From Pantoea sp. Aalb (GTDB lineage: Bacteria; Pseudomonadota; Gammaproteobacteria; Enterobacterales; Enterobacteriaceae), in assembly GCF_009829985.1 (NCBI RefSeq), contig NZ_SZZU01000002.1, forward strand, positions 62,001 to 126,000: a stretch of DNA of 64,000 nt, written 5' to 3'. Positions within the stretch are counted from its first letter, which is position 1; each line of letters starts with the position of its first letter. This document shows, one piece after another, positions 27,937 to 37,221 of this stretch. The translations under genes were made by a program, and so were the position numbers. The notes under the pieces are model-generated. The model did not search any database. It had not been told where the DNA came from and saw only the letters and a program-made list of their open reading frames with translations.

Positions 27937-28946
27937 TGCGTAAATCAATAATTGTATTTACGATGATAATACCAGTATTTTTATTATTGTTTTCATTCTT
28001 TATTATACAAGAAGGTCAACGTGGTATCGTACTACGTTTTGGTAAAGTTGTGCGTGATGATGAAAATAGACCAAAAAATTTTATGCCTGGGCCACACTTT
28101 AGAATTCCATTTATTGAAAAAGTAAAATATCTAGATGCTAGAATTCAGACTATGGATAACCAGGCTGATCGGTTTTTAACAAAAGAAAAGAAGGATTTAA
28201 TTATTGATTCTTATATAAAATGGCGTATTACTGACTTTAGTAGATACTATTTAACAACAAATGGAGGAGACATTTTTCAAGCTGAAGTATTATTAAAGCG
28301 TAAATTTAATGATAGACTACGTTCTGATATAGGACGTTTAGATGTTAAAGATATTGTCACTGATTCTCGAGGTCGTTTAACTATTGATGTCCGTAATGCA
28401 CTTAATAGTGGTAGAACAAATGAACAAAATGATATAGAAGATACAAAAAAAGTTACTGACAAGATTATTACTAGCACAGATGTAGCCAAAATAAAACTTA
28501 GAACTAATACTAAAGAGTTATCAAATCAAAATAGTATGGCTGCACTAGGTATTCATGTAGTTGATGTCCGTATTAAACAAATTAATCTACCTATTGAAGT
28601 ATCTGATGCTATTTATAACCGGATGAGAGCTGAACGTGAAACTGTAGCACGTAGTCAACGTTCTCAAGGGTTAGAAGAAGCAGAGAAAGTACGTGCTACA
28701 GCAGACTATCAGGCTACTCATACTTTAGCAGAAGCACAACGTATGGCTATTATTTACCGTGGTGAAGGTGATGCTGAAGCAGCAAGAATATTTACTAGAT
28801 TCAACCAAGATCCAGATTTTTATTTTTTTATTCGTAGTCTACATGCATATGAAAATAGTTTTTCTTCTAATAATCAGGATATCTTAATATTAGATCCAAA
28901 AAACGATTTTTTCTATTATATGAAACCACCTTATTCCTTTAAATAA
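27936..28946 (+). CDS. hflC: FtsH regulator HflC
   Basis: HflC is the partner of HflK in the SPFH complex on FtsH. The 336-residue product (334 in E. coli) has an N-terminal membrane anchor at residues 4-24, then EGQRGIVLRFGKV, VKYLDARIQTMDNQADRFLT and the C-terminal helical part VARSQRSQGLEEAEKVRA. It overlaps hflK by one base. E. coli yjeT, which follows hflC, is missing; purA comes 153 bases later. Confidence 0.97.
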   Translation: MRKSIIVFTMIIPVFLLLFSFFIIQEGQRGIVLRFGKVVRDDENRPKNFMPGPHFRIPFIEKVKYLDARIQTMDNQADRFLTKEKKDLIIDSYIKWRITDFSRYYLTTNGGDIFQAEVLLKRKFNDRLRSDIGRLDVKDIVTDSRGRLTIDVRNALNSGRTNEQNDIEDTKKVTDKIITSTDVAKIKLRTNTKELSNQNSMAALGIHVVDVRIKQINLPIEVSDAIYNRMRAERETVARSQRSQGLEEAEKVRATADYQATHTLAEAQRMAIIYRGEGDAEAARIFTRFNQDPDFYFFIRSLHAYENSFSSNNQDILILDPKNDFFYYMKPPYSFK

Positions 28947-28949
28947 GGC

Positions 28950-28976
28950 ATAAATTAAAAATTTATCTAATTTTTT
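28950..28976 (+). terminator. Candidate terminator after hflC
   Basis: ATAAATT and AATTTAT form a seven-base-pair stem with an AAA loop starting just after the hflC stop, followed by CTAATTTTTT. The stem is pure AT, so strength is uncertain. Confidence 0.4.
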
Positions 28977-29099
28977 AAAAAACTAAATATATAGTCTATC
29001 TTCTTCAATATTAAAATAAAATATATATTATAGTAAAAAATACTGAAAGTGGAAAAAACAGATGATAAAATCTATTTTTAAGCAATCGGTAATTTTAAA

Positions 29100-30395
29100 A
29101 TGAGTAAGAACGTCGTCGTACTTGGCACCCAATGGGGTGACGAAGGTAAAGGTAAGATCGTAGACCTTCTAACAAGGCGTGCAAAATACGTTGTACGTTA
29201 CCAAGGAGGTCACAATGCAGGTCATACACTTGTGATCAATGGCAAAAAAACTATTCTTCATTTAATTCCATCAGGTATTTTACATGAAGAAGTCATTAGC
29301 GTTATTGGTAATGGTGTTGTATTATCTCCAGAAGCTTTAATAAAAGAGATAAAATTTTTAGAAGATCGTGGTATACCAGCACGTAAACGTCTACTTATAT
29401 CTGAAGCTTGTCCTTTAATTTTACAATATCACATAGCTATGGATTTAGCACGTGAAAAAATAAGTGCTGCTAAAGCTATTGGTACTACAGGACGAGGAAT
29501 TGGTCCAGCTTATGAGGATAAAGTTGCACGTCGTAGTTTACGAGTAATTGATCTTTTTCATCAAAAAAATTTTGCAGATAAATTAAAAGAAATTATTGAT
29601 TTTTATAATTTTCAATTAATTTATTATTATAAAGAAAATCCTGTGGATTATAAAAAAGTATTAAATAATGTAATGTTGCTGGCCGAAAGTTTAACTAGTA
29701 TAGCAGTCGATGTATCTGAGTTATTGGATAGTGCTCGTAAACGTGGTGATTTAATTATGTTTGAAGGTGCACAAGGTACATTACTCGATATCGATCATGG
29801 TACTTATCCATATGTAACTTCCTCTAGTACTACGGCTGGTGGTGTAGCAACTGGAACTGGTTTCGGTCCACGTTATATTGATTATATACTTGGTGTGGTA
29901 AAAGCATATTCTACTCGTGTAGGTTCAGGACCATTTCCCACTGAATTATTTGATGAAATAGGTGAATTTCTTTGTTTACAAGGACATGAATTTGGTACAA
30001 CTACTGGACGTCGTCGTCGTACTGGTTGGCTGGATGCAGTTGCTTTACGACGTGCAATTCAAATAAATTCAATATCAGGCTTTTGTATGACAAAGTTAGA
30101 TGTATTAGATGGTCTCAAAGAAGTAAAAGTGTGTGTAGAGTACCGCATGTCAGATGGACGTAAAGTTAATTCATTACAATCAGTCAAAAGTGGAGAATAT
30201 ATTGAACCTATTTATGAAACATTACCAGGTTGGAATGAAAAAACCTTTGGGTTAAAAAATATTAAAGAACTACCACAAGCTGCACGTGATTATATCAAGC
30301 TCATAGAGGAAGTAACAAATATACCTATTGATATTATTTCTACTGGTCCAGATCGCAATGAGACTATGATTATACGTGATCCATTTAATTTATGA
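29100..30395 (+). CDS. purA: Adenylosuccinate synthetase
   Basis: PurA condenses IMP and aspartate with GTP to adenylosuccinate, the committed step to AMP. The 431-residue product (432 in E. coli) has the GTP-binding LGTQWGDEGKGKIVDLL at the N-terminus with the catalytic Asp, GGHNAGHTL with the catalytic His, IGTTGRGIGPAYEDK for IMP, and EGAQGTLLDIDHGTYPYVTSS. The C-terminal base-recognition STGPDR is present. A strong terminator follows. Note the unusual 5' end: bases 29101-29240 are noticeably richer in GC than the rest. Confidence 0.99.
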   Translation: MSKNVVVLGTQWGDEGKGKIVDLLTRRAKYVVRYQGGHNAGHTLVINGKKTILHLIPSGILHEEVISVIGNGVVLSPEALIKEIKFLEDRGIPARKRLLISEACPLILQYHIAMDLAREKISAAKAIGTTGRGIGPAYEDKVARRSLRVIDLFHQKNFADKLKEIIDFYNFQLIYYYKENPVDYKKVLNNVMLLAESLTSIAVDVSELLDSARKRGDLIMFEGAQGTLLDIDHGTYPYVTSSSTTAGGVATGTGFGPRYIDYILGVVKAYSTRVGSGPFPTELFDEIGEFLCLQGHEFGTTTGRRRRTGWLDAVALRRAIQINSISGFCMTKLDVLDGLKEVKVCVEYRMSDGRKVNSLQSVKSGEYIEPIYETLPGWNEKTFGLKNIKELPQAARDYIKLIEEVTNIPIDIISTGPDRNETMIIRDPFNL

Positions 30396-30399
30396 TTTA

Positions 30400-30438
30400 A
30401 TAAGCCGGATTAAGATTTTAATCCGGCTTATATTTTAT
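30400..30438 (+). terminator. Rho-independent terminator of purA
   Basis: ATAAGCCGGATTA (30400-30412) and its exact complement (30419-30431) form a 13-base-pair stem with a six-base loop, starting five bases after the purA stop region, followed by TTTATCTTT. The GCCGG core is very GC-rich for this genome, which indicates selection. Confidence 0.92.
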
Positions 30439-30439
30439 C

Positions 30440-30464
30440 TTTAATTTAATTTAATTTAATTTAA
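30440..30464. repeat. TTTAA pentanucleotide repeat, five copies
   Basis: Five perfect tandem copies of TTTAA lie directly downstream of the purA terminator hairpin and end in TTTT. It is probably a slippage product and could vary in length between strains. Confidence 0.85.
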
Positions 30465-30745
30465 TTTTAATAAATATATTACTGCTTTAAACAATACAAT
30501 AGATTATAAATCTATTCTAGATAATTAGCTATTTAGTAACTTCATCTAATAATTATTAATGTATTTAATTAATCAAATAAATCTTATTAATTAATATAAA
30601 TAAACAAAAACTAATTCATCTTAAATAAAAACATTATACATTAATAAAAACACTATACATTGATTTATAATAGCAGACTATACATAATTTCATATTAAGA
30701 TAAAAAACTAGTAACAATTAAATTAATGAGATTAAAGGAATCATT

Positions 30746-32998
30746 ATGTTGAAAGATCCATTTAAGGAGAGAGAAGCTATAAAATATAAAAACCCTATTC
30801 CTAGCCGTGAATTTATTTTGACTGTATTAAAAAAACGCAAAAAACCAACTAGTCGTCATAAGATAGCACAAAAATTAAATATTTCAAATCAAGAGCAATT
30901 AGAAGCCTTGCGTCGGAGATTACGTGCTATGGAGCGAGATGGTCAATTGATATTTACTCGCCGACAATGTTATGCTTTACCAGAGAGGCTTGATTTGCTA
31001 CGTGGTAAAGTTATAGCACATCGTGACGGTTATGGTTTTTTACGTGTTGAAGGTAAGAAACATGATTTTTACTTATCTCACGTACAGATGAAATTTTGTT
31101 TACATGGCGACATAATATTAGCTCAACCTGGTAATCTAGATAATAAAAATCGGTGTAATGCTAGAGTAGTACGTATATTAGAACCTCGTAATAGTCAAAT
31201 TATTGGACGTTATTTAATTAATTCTGGTATTGGTTTTGTAGTACCTGATGATAACCGTTTAAATTTCGATATCATTATTCCTCAAGGAAATGAGCATAAT
31301 GCTATTATAGGTTCAATCGTAGTGGTAGAAATTATTAAGCGTGCGATACGCCATACTAAAGCAATTGGTAAAATAACTGAGGTACTAGGTAATAACATGG
31401 GTACAGAACTTGCCATAAATATAGCCTTGCGTACTCATGAAATTCCATATAATTGGTCAGAAGAGGTATTAAAAGAAACTTTTAAATTTCAAAAAGAATA
31501 TATACCTGAAGTTACTAAGAAAAATAGACGTGATCTTCGCGAGCTACCATTTGTTACTATTGATAATGAAGATGCATTTGACCTTGATGATGCAGTATAT
31601 TGTGAGAAAAAAAGTAATGGATGTTGGCGATTGTTGGTTGCTATTGCTGATGTAAGCTATTATGTTCGTCCCGGGACTGAGTTAGATAAGGTAGCTTATC
31701 AACGTGGTACATCAGTATATTTTCCTTCACAAGTAATTCCAATGCTACCAGAAGTTTTATCTAATGGAGTTTGTTCACTTAATCAACATGTAGATAGATT
31801 ATGTATGGTTTGCGAAATGACTGTTTCTATACACGGAAAATTGACTAGTTATAAGCATTACGAAGCTTTGATTAATTCTCATGCTCGTCTTACATATACA
31901 AAAGTGTGGAATATTTTAGAAGGTAATCAAAAATTATGTAAGCAGTATTCTACTTTAATAAAGCATCTTAACAATCTATACCAAGTATATAAAGTATTAG
32001 AAACAGCACGTAAAGAACGTGGAGGTATTTCTTTTGAAACTGAAGAAGTGAAATTTATTTTCAATACTAATCGTCGTATTGAACGTATTGAGCGTATTGT
32101 ACCTAATTATGCATATAAAATTATAGAAGAATGTATGATATTAGCTAATATTGCTTCGGCTCATTTTGTTGAAAAAAATAAAGAACCTTCATTATTTCGT
32201 GATCATGATTATCCTAGTGATGATAGTATTAGTAGTTTTCGTAGCGTATTAAAAGAATTAGGTTTAAATCTTTCTGGTGGTGCAAAACCTAAGCCAATTG
32301 ATTACGCTCATTTACTAAAGCAAACTATTAATCGCGATGATTCAGAAATGTTGAATACTATGTTATTGCGTTCAATGAAACAAGCTGTATATGATTTTAA
32401 AAATCGTGGTCATTTCGGTTTAGCATTAGCTTCTTATACACATTTTACATCACCGATTCGCCGCTATCCAGATTTATTATTACACCGTGCAATTAAGTAT
32501 ATTATAGCAAAAAAATCAGGTAACATTATTGTAAATAATAGTACATTTACAGGCGGTTATCACTATGATTTACAGCAGATGCTTCAATTTGGTAAGCATT
32601 GTTCTATGACTGAACGTCGTGCTGATGAAGCTACACGTAATGTCTCAGATTGGCTGAAATGTGATTTCATGCAAAATCAAGTTGGAAAGATATTTAATGG
32701 AATTATTTCGAGTGTTACTGGTTTTGGTTTTTTTGTGCGTTTAAATCATCTATGTATTGATGGCTTGGTACATGTTTCTGTACTAGATAACGATTATTAT
32801 CATTTCGATTCAGTCGGACAACGTTTGATTGGTGAATCTGGAAGTTGTATTTATTGTCTTGGAGATGCAGTAGAAGTCCAAGTAGATAAAGTACATATAG
32901 AAGAACGTAAAATTGACTTTTCTTTAATTTCTAGTAATAGGCAACGTATATTTCGTCATAAATGTAAAATAAATAATAGAAGCATCTATAATTTTTAA
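30746..32998 (+). CDS. rnr: Exoribonuclease R
   Basis: RNase R is a 3'-5' exoribonuclease that can enter structured RNA. The 750-residue product has the N-terminal helix-turn-helix (SRHKIAQKLNISNQ), cold-shock domains, the RNB domain and one S1 domain (GIISSVTGFGFFVRL). Catalytic aspartates are intact at 273, 279, 281 and 282 in IDNEDAFDLDDAV, although neighbouring Gly, Arg and Phe of the E. coli motif are changed to Asn, Phe and Leu. E. coli RNase R has 813 residues; the missing part is the long lysine-rich C-terminal tail, which in E. coli binds tmRNA-SmpB and controls protein stability. It is upstream of rlmB. Confidence 0.98.
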   Translation: MLKDPFKEREAIKYKNPIPSREFILTVLKKRKKPTSRHKIAQKLNISNQEQLEALRRRLRAMERDGQLIFTRRQCYALPERLDLLRGKVIAHRDGYGFLRVEGKKHDFYLSHVQMKFCLHGDIILAQPGNLDNKNRCNARVVRILEPRNSQIIGRYLINSGIGFVVPDDNRLNFDIIIPQGNEHNAIIGSIVVVEIIKRAIRHTKAIGKITEVLGNNMGTELAINIALRTHEIPYNWSEEVLKETFKFQKEYIPEVTKKNRRDLRELPFVTIDNEDAFDLDDAVYCEKKSNGCWRLLVAIADVSYYVRPGTELDKVAYQRGTSVYFPSQVIPMLPEVLSNGVCSLNQHVDRLCMVCEMTVSIHGKLTSYKHYEALINSHARLTYTKVWNILEGNQKLCKQYSTLIKHLNNLYQVYKVLETARKERGGISFETEEVKFIFNTNRRIERIERIVPNYAYKIIEECMILANIASAHFVEKNKEPSLFRDHDYPSDDSISSFRSVLKELGLNLSGGAKPKPIDYAHLLKQTINRDDSEMLNTMLLRSMKQAVYDFKNRGHFGLALASYTHFTSPIRRYPDLLLHRAIKYIIAKKSGNIIVNNSTFTGGYHYDLQQMLQFGKHCSMTERRADEATRNVSDWLKCDFMQNQVGKIFNGIISSVTGFGFFVRLNHLCIDGLVHVSVLDNDYYHFDSVGQRLIGESGSCIYCLGDAVEVQVDKVHIEERKIDFSLISSNRQRIFRHKCKINNRSIYNF

Positions 32999-33179
32999 AA
33001 TTAAATAAACAAATAAATTTAATTTAGAATTAGTTTTTTATATATAAAAAAATAATAGATAAAGTTTTATAGTACAATTAAAAAAATAAGACCATATCTT
33101 TAAAAAATATTTCAAAGAAATTATATTTTTTTGTACTAAGTTAATTGTTGCAAATTGATATTTGATGTTGAGTTAAGTG

Positions 33180-33914
33180 ATGAGAGAAATCATTTTTGGT
33201 ATTCATACTGTACATGCATTATTGAAGCGAAATCCACAGCTTATTAAAAAAGTATTTATTCTTAAAGGACGAGATGATCGTCGCATGCAATGTTTGATAA
33301 CTGAGTTAAAATCTCATGGAATTATTATTCAATTTGCCAAACGTCAATGGTTTGATTCTCAAGTAAAAGGAGCTGTACATCAAGGTATTATAGCTAATAT
33401 TAAATTAAGTAAAATACATCAGGAATACGAACTTATTAATTTACTTAATTTGATAGAGAAACCTTTTTTACTTATTTTAGATAGGATAACTGATCCACAT
33501 AATTTAGGAGCATGCTTACGTAATGCTGATGCTTCTGGTGTACATGCTGTTATTGTCCCTAAAGATCGTTCAGCAGATCTTAACTGTACAGTAAAAAAAG
33601 TTGCTAGCGGAGCCGCAGAAAATATACCTTTAATTCGTGTTACTAATCTAGTACGTACTATCTGCTTATTAAAAGAATATAATATATGGATCATTGGTAC
33701 TGTTGAAAAATCAGATCGAATGTTTTATGATAGTCATATGAATGGTGCGATAGCTTTAGTAATGGGTGGAGAAGAAAAAGGAATACGTCGTTTAACACGA
33801 GAACATTGTGATGAGTTAATTAGTATTCCTATGGTAGGTAGTGTAACTTCATTAAACGTATCAGTTGCAAATGGTATCTGTTTATTTGAAGCAGTTCGTC
33901 AACGTAATAAATAA
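33180..33914 (+). CDS. rlmB: 23S rRNA 2'-O-methyltransferase RlmB
   Basis: RlmB methylates the ribose of G2251 in the P loop of 23S rRNA. The ATG at 33180 gives 244 residues (243 in E. coli); an overlapping GTG one codon earlier is less likely. It is a SPOUT knotted methyltransferase with motif 1 DPHNLGACLRNADASG, motif 2 LVMGGEEKGIRRL and motif 3 SIPMVGSVTSLNVSVA. It follows rnr by 181 bases as in E. coli. Confidence 0.97.
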   Translation: MREIIFGIHTVHALLKRNPQLIKKVFILKGRDDRRMQCLITELKSHGIIIQFAKRQWFDSQVKGAVHQGIIANIKLSKIHQEYELINLLNLIEKPFLLILDRITDPHNLGACLRNADASGVHAVIVPKDRSADLNCTVKKVASGAAENIPLIRVTNLVRTICLLKEYNIWIIGTVEKSDRMFYDSHMNGAIALVMGGEEKGIRRLTREHCDELISIPMVGSVTSLNVSVANGICLFEAVRQRNK

Positions 33915-34351
33915 TATCTATAGTAGATAATCAAAAATAACATTATATTTATTTAAATATTTATCTTTCTTGTACAAAACATTAAAAAATATCGATTTTA
34001 ACAATAATTATTATTTATATTAATCTTTAAAAGAAAATATTTATCATTTATAGTGTAATTATATACAATTTTTTATGTTTATGAATACTAAATTCATTGA
34101 TAATATTATCTTTTAAAACATTTATTTTTATTTTTAATAAAAATATGTTTTATATATATCAATATATGATATTATCTTTAATATATATATTTTATATGAA
34201 ATAATTTTTATCATTAATAATACATTGTATAAGTTTGATTAGATAATTGATGTAATATCCTACATGCTTACCTGACTAAAGTTCCTTGCTTTCATAGGTT
34301 GTAGAGATTTTAACCGAGCCTTTAGAAGGCTATAATCCATAAGGAGCACTG
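33915..34351. other. Spacer between rlmB and rpsF
   Basis: Several E. coli genes of the yjf region are missing here. The first 330 bases are very AT-rich and featureless to me; the last 75 contain the conserved rpsF leader described separately. Confidence 0.6.
34276..34351 (+). promoter_or_regulatory. S6:S18-binding leader of the rpsF operon mRNA
   Basis: The stretch before rpsF is abruptly less AT-rich and closely resembles, from memory, the E. coli rpsF leader: GGTTGTAGAGATTTTAACCGAGCC followed by a small hairpin AGCC-TTTAGAA-GGCT and AAGGAG five bases before the ATG. Known S6:S18 leader RNAs present a CCG trinucleotide that mimics the 16S rRNA binding site, so the S6:S18 dimer represses its own operon. 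The CCG is present (34314-34316). Confidence 0.75.
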
Positions 34352-34750
34352 ATGCGTAATTACGAAATTGTATTTATGGTTCATCCCGATCAGAGCGAAC
34401 AGGTTCCAGCGATGATTGAGCGTTATACTACAACTATTAGTAATTTACAGGGTACAATTCATCGTTTAGAAGATTGGGGAAGACGTCAATTAGCTTATCC
34501 CATAAATAAACTACACAAAGCACACTATGTGCTTATAAATATAGAAGCTAGTCAACGCTTAATCGAAGAATTAGAGAATAGTTTTCGTTTTAACGATGCT
34601 ATTATTAGAAATATGATTATGCGTGTTAAACATCCTATAAGTGATACTTCTCTAATGATTAAATTAAAAGAAGAACGTCGTGAACGTCGTGATGGTTTTG
34701 TTAATGAATTATCAAATGATTCTGATATTGAAAATAATGTTGATGATTAA
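34352..34750 (+). CDS. rpsF: 30S ribosomal protein S6
   Basis: S6 binds S18 on the platform of the 30S subunit. The 132-residue product (135 in E. coli) starts MRNYEIVFMVHPDQSEQV and has LEDWGRRQLAYPI and the acidic C-terminal tail (SNDSDIENNVDD), which in E. coli receives glutamates from RimK. It heads rpsF-rpsR-rplI; the E. coli gene priB between rpsF and rpsR is lost. Confidence 0.99.
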   Translation: MRNYEIVFMVHPDQSEQVPAMIERYTTTISNLQGTIHRLEDWGRRQLAYPINKLHKAHYVLINIEASQRLIEELENSFRFNDAIIRNMIMRVKHPISDTSLMIKLKEERRERRDGFVNELSNDSDIENNVDD

Positions 34751-34921
34751 GCATAGTAGTAAACAAGGTTAGTTTATTTATTATCGTATAAAAAAACAGT
34801 TAAAAAAGTAATCTAATTAGGCATTTATAATACACATAAAGTAATTTTATATAAAACTTACTTTTAAAAATTTTAATTAATTATTATAGAAAATATTCTA
34901 ATAATTCTGGAAATTAATAAA

Positions 34922-35149
34922 ATGATACGTCATTTCCGTCGTCGTAAGTTCTGTCGTTTTACCTCAGAAGGTATTAAAGAAATTGATTATAAAGATATAT
35001 CAACACTTAAAAATTATATAAGTGAAAGTGGTAAAATTGTACCAAGTCGTATTACTGGTACTAGAGCAAAATATCAGCGACAATTAAGCCGTGCTATTAA
35101 AATTTCACGTTACTTGTCTTTGTTGCCTTATACCGACCGACACCAATAA
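34922..35149 (+). CDS. rpsR: 30S ribosomal protein S18
   Basis: S18 forms a heterodimer with S6 on the small subunit. The 75-residue product has exactly the E. coli length and keeps FRRRKFCRFTSEG, IDYKDISTLKNYI and PSRITGTRAKYQRQL. The 171-base gap from rpsF is where priB (primosomal protein N) lies in E. coli; no priB reading frame remains. Most likely cotranscribed with rpsF and rplI. Confidence 0.99.
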   Translation: MIRHFRRRKFCRFTSEGIKEIDYKDISTLKNYISESGKIVPSRITGTRAKYQRQLSRAIKISRYLSLLPYTDRHQ

Positions 35150-35201
35150 TAAAGTATAAACTATAAAATATTATCTATTATAATGTTAAGGATATAAATT
35201 A

Positions 35202-35651
35202 ATGCAAGTTATTCTGCTTGATAAAATAGTTAAATTAGGTAATATCGGTGATACAGTTAAAGTAAAAGCTGGATATGCTCGTAATTTCTTAGTTCCAAAA
35301 GGTAAAGCTGTTCCTGCTACTAAAAAAAATATTATTTTTTTTGAAGAGCGTCGTGCTGAATTAGAAGCTAAACAATTTAATATTGTGAGAATTGCTAATA
35401 TCCGTGCAGAAAAAATTAGATCATTAGGTGCTATCAATATTAAGTGTAAAGCAGGAAGTGAAGGTAAGTTATTTGGTTCCATTAGTGCACGTGATATTGC
35501 TAAAGCTGTCACTGCAGCAGGTATTGACGTTTCGAAAAACGAAGTTCAATTATCTCATAGAGTTTTGCGTCATATTGGAGAACATGAAGTTGAATTTCAC
35601 TTTCATAATGAAGTATTTGTTAAGTTAATTGTAAATATTATTGCTGAATAA
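35202..35651 (+). CDS. rplI: 50S ribosomal protein L9
   Basis: L9 binds the base of the L1 stalk and extends to neighbouring ribosomes. The 149-residue product equals the E. coli length, with the N-terminal domain MQVILLDKIVKLGNIGD and GYARNFLVPKGKA, a connecting helix and the C-terminal RNA-binding domain with GKLFGSISARDIA. An AAGGA precedes the ATG. A long AT palindrome follows and may terminate the operon. Confidence 0.99.
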   Translation: MQVILLDKIVKLGNIGDTVKVKAGYARNFLVPKGKAVPATKKNIIFFEERRAELEAKQFNIVRIANIRAEKIRSLGAINIKCKAGSEGKLFGSISARDIAKAVTAAGIDVSKNEVQLSHRVLRHIGEHEVEFHFHNEVFVKLIVNIIAE

Positions 35652-36024
35652 TATTATTCCTAATTAATTATTTAATATTAAATAATTAATTATTATTATT
35701 TTAGTGTAAATAAAACATTTTTTAGTTGACCTAATAGTCTAATAGTATATAATTTCACATATCTATTATCTTCTTAAATAAATTTATTTTGTTACTACGT
35801 TGATATTTGTTCGTTCTAAATAAATGAATTATTCCTAACCTATAAATTCTAATTTATATATTCCGCTCTTACTTCAAAAATATTGTTATTTTTACTATTT
35901 TAGTATTTTATTAAATTTAAAAAGCTAGCAATAAATAAAATTCGTCTTTCTATCATATAATATTTATTAATTCATAATATATATAAAAATAAATAATTTA
36001 AATACCGAGATGAAAACATAAAAA
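35652..36024. other. Spacer between rplI and cysQ
   Basis: Beyond the palindrome at 35661-35692 I see no gene or other structure. E. coli genes between rplI and cysQ (including ytfB, fklB and the cycA region) are missing. Confidence 0.55.
35661..35700 (+). terminator. 32-bp all-AT palindrome after rplI, candidate terminator
   Basis: Bases 35661-35676 and 35677-35692 are exact reverse complements, forming a 32-base perfect palindrome made only of A and T, ten bases after the rplI stop. TTATTATTTT follows. It could fold as a 14-base-pair hairpin ahead of a T-rich stretch. Confidence 0.5.
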
Positions 36025-36783
36025 ATGTTAAATAAAATATGTCAGATAGCTATTGATGCTGGTAAAGCTATAATGCAAGTTTATAATGATAAAGAACATA
36101 TAGATGTCAAATATAAATTAGATGAATCACCAATTACTAAAGCAGATAAAGTAGCACATAGAGTTATTGTGCAAAAAATTCAAGATTTATATCCAGAAGT
36201 ACCTATAATTTCTGAAGAAAATCCACCTAGTTGGCATGATCGTCGAAATTGGGAAAAATATTGGTTAGTAGATCCTCTTGATGGTACTAAGGAATTTATT
36301 AAACGTAATGGTGAGTTTACCGTAAATATTGCTTTGATTAATAAAGGAAAACCAATATTAGGAGTAGTATATGCTCCAGCTTTTGAAGTCATATATTTTG
36401 CAGCTGAAGGTAAAGCGTGGAAGCAAAAAGGAACTAACAAAATACAGATTCATGCACATTTAAATTCTCCTCCACTAGTTGTAGTAAGCCGCTCACATCA
36501 TACAGATATTGAATTAAAAGAATACTTACATGAATTAGGCAAACATAAAATAATTATAATTGGTTCATCATTGAAATTTTGCCTTATAGCGGAAGGAAAA
36601 GCACAAATATATCCGCGATTTGGAACTACTAATATTTGGGATACAGGAGCAGGACATGCAATAGCAATTGCTGCTGGTGCACATGTATATAATTGGCAAG
36701 GTAAAAATTTGGATTATTCACCGCGTGAATCGTTTATTAATGATGGATTTTGTGTTTCTTTACCTTCATATAAAAACTATTAA
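36025..36783 (+). CDS. cysQ: 3'(2'),5'-bisphosphate nucleotidase CysQ
   Basis: CysQ hydrolyses 3'-phosphoadenosine 5'-phosphate, the toxic by-product of sulfate assimilation and of acyl-carrier phosphopantetheine chemistry. The 252-residue product (246 in E. coli) is an inositol-monophosphatase-fold enzyme with ISEEN near 67, the metal-binding DPLDGTKEF with Asp83 and Asp86, and NIWDTGAGHAIAIAAG near the C-terminus. Its presence is consistent with a working sulfate-to-cysteine pathway elsewhere, which is inference. Confidence 0.97.
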   Translation: MLNKICQIAIDAGKAIMQVYNDKEHIDVKYKLDESPITKADKVAHRVIVQKIQDLYPEVPIISEENPPSWHDRRNWEKYWLVDPLDGTKEFIKRNGEFTVNIALINKGKPILGVVYAPAFEVIYFAAEGKAWKQKGTNKIQIHAHLNSPPLVVVSRSHHTDIELKEYLHELGKHKIIIIGSSLKFCLIAEGKAQIYPRFGTTNIWDTGAGHAIAIAAGAHVYNWQGKNLDYSPRESFINDGFCVSLPSYKNY

Positions 36784-37221
36784 TATACTATTTCAGTAAT
36801 AATTTAAAATAATCTCTCTATATGCTATCTAAATTCCTTACATATCTATCTATATCTTTTTATAATCATAATTGATATGAATTATATTCATAATTAATAT
36901 ATTTTAGTATCTATTTATTATTACAATGTAATAAATTTTATGATTTTATATTTCATTAATCTATAATTAATTATAGAAATAAAATTAATAAAGTTATTTA
37001 TTAATGTTTTATTTCTCTTTAAAAAAAATTTTTTAATAAAAAAAGAATAATTTATATTTAATCTATTTACTCATAATAGTTAAGGAAATTGCTCAATTAG
37101 CTATTTTATTTAATTACTTATCAGATAAATTCATTATATGCACTATTAATATAGAATTATATTCTAAGCGAATTAAAGCACCTGTAAAATACATGATTAC
37201 AGTGATTAACAGGAGTAAAGT
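36784..37221. other. Spacer between cysQ and tamA
   Basis: E. coli genes ytfI to ytfL and msrA, between cysQ and tamA, are missing. A 16-base palindrome CTATAATTAATTATAG is at 36961-36976. AGGAG at 37211-37215 is the tamA ribosome-binding site. Confidence 0.55.

Larger units (their letters stand above)
30396..30745. other. Spacer between purA and rnr
   Basis: It begins with the purA terminator and a TTTAA microsatellite; the remainder is AT-rich. E. coli has nsrR here, upstream of rnr; no trace is readable. An AAAGGA lies just before the rnr start. Confidence 0.6.

Noticed and set aside
33419..33694. Antisense open frame within rlmB, and similar frames antisense to mdh, tamA, rpoD, ppa-region and hldE genes
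   Set aside because: They overlap strongly conserved genes on the other strand, lack recognisable products and ribosome-binding sites, and follow from codon bias in AT-rich genes.
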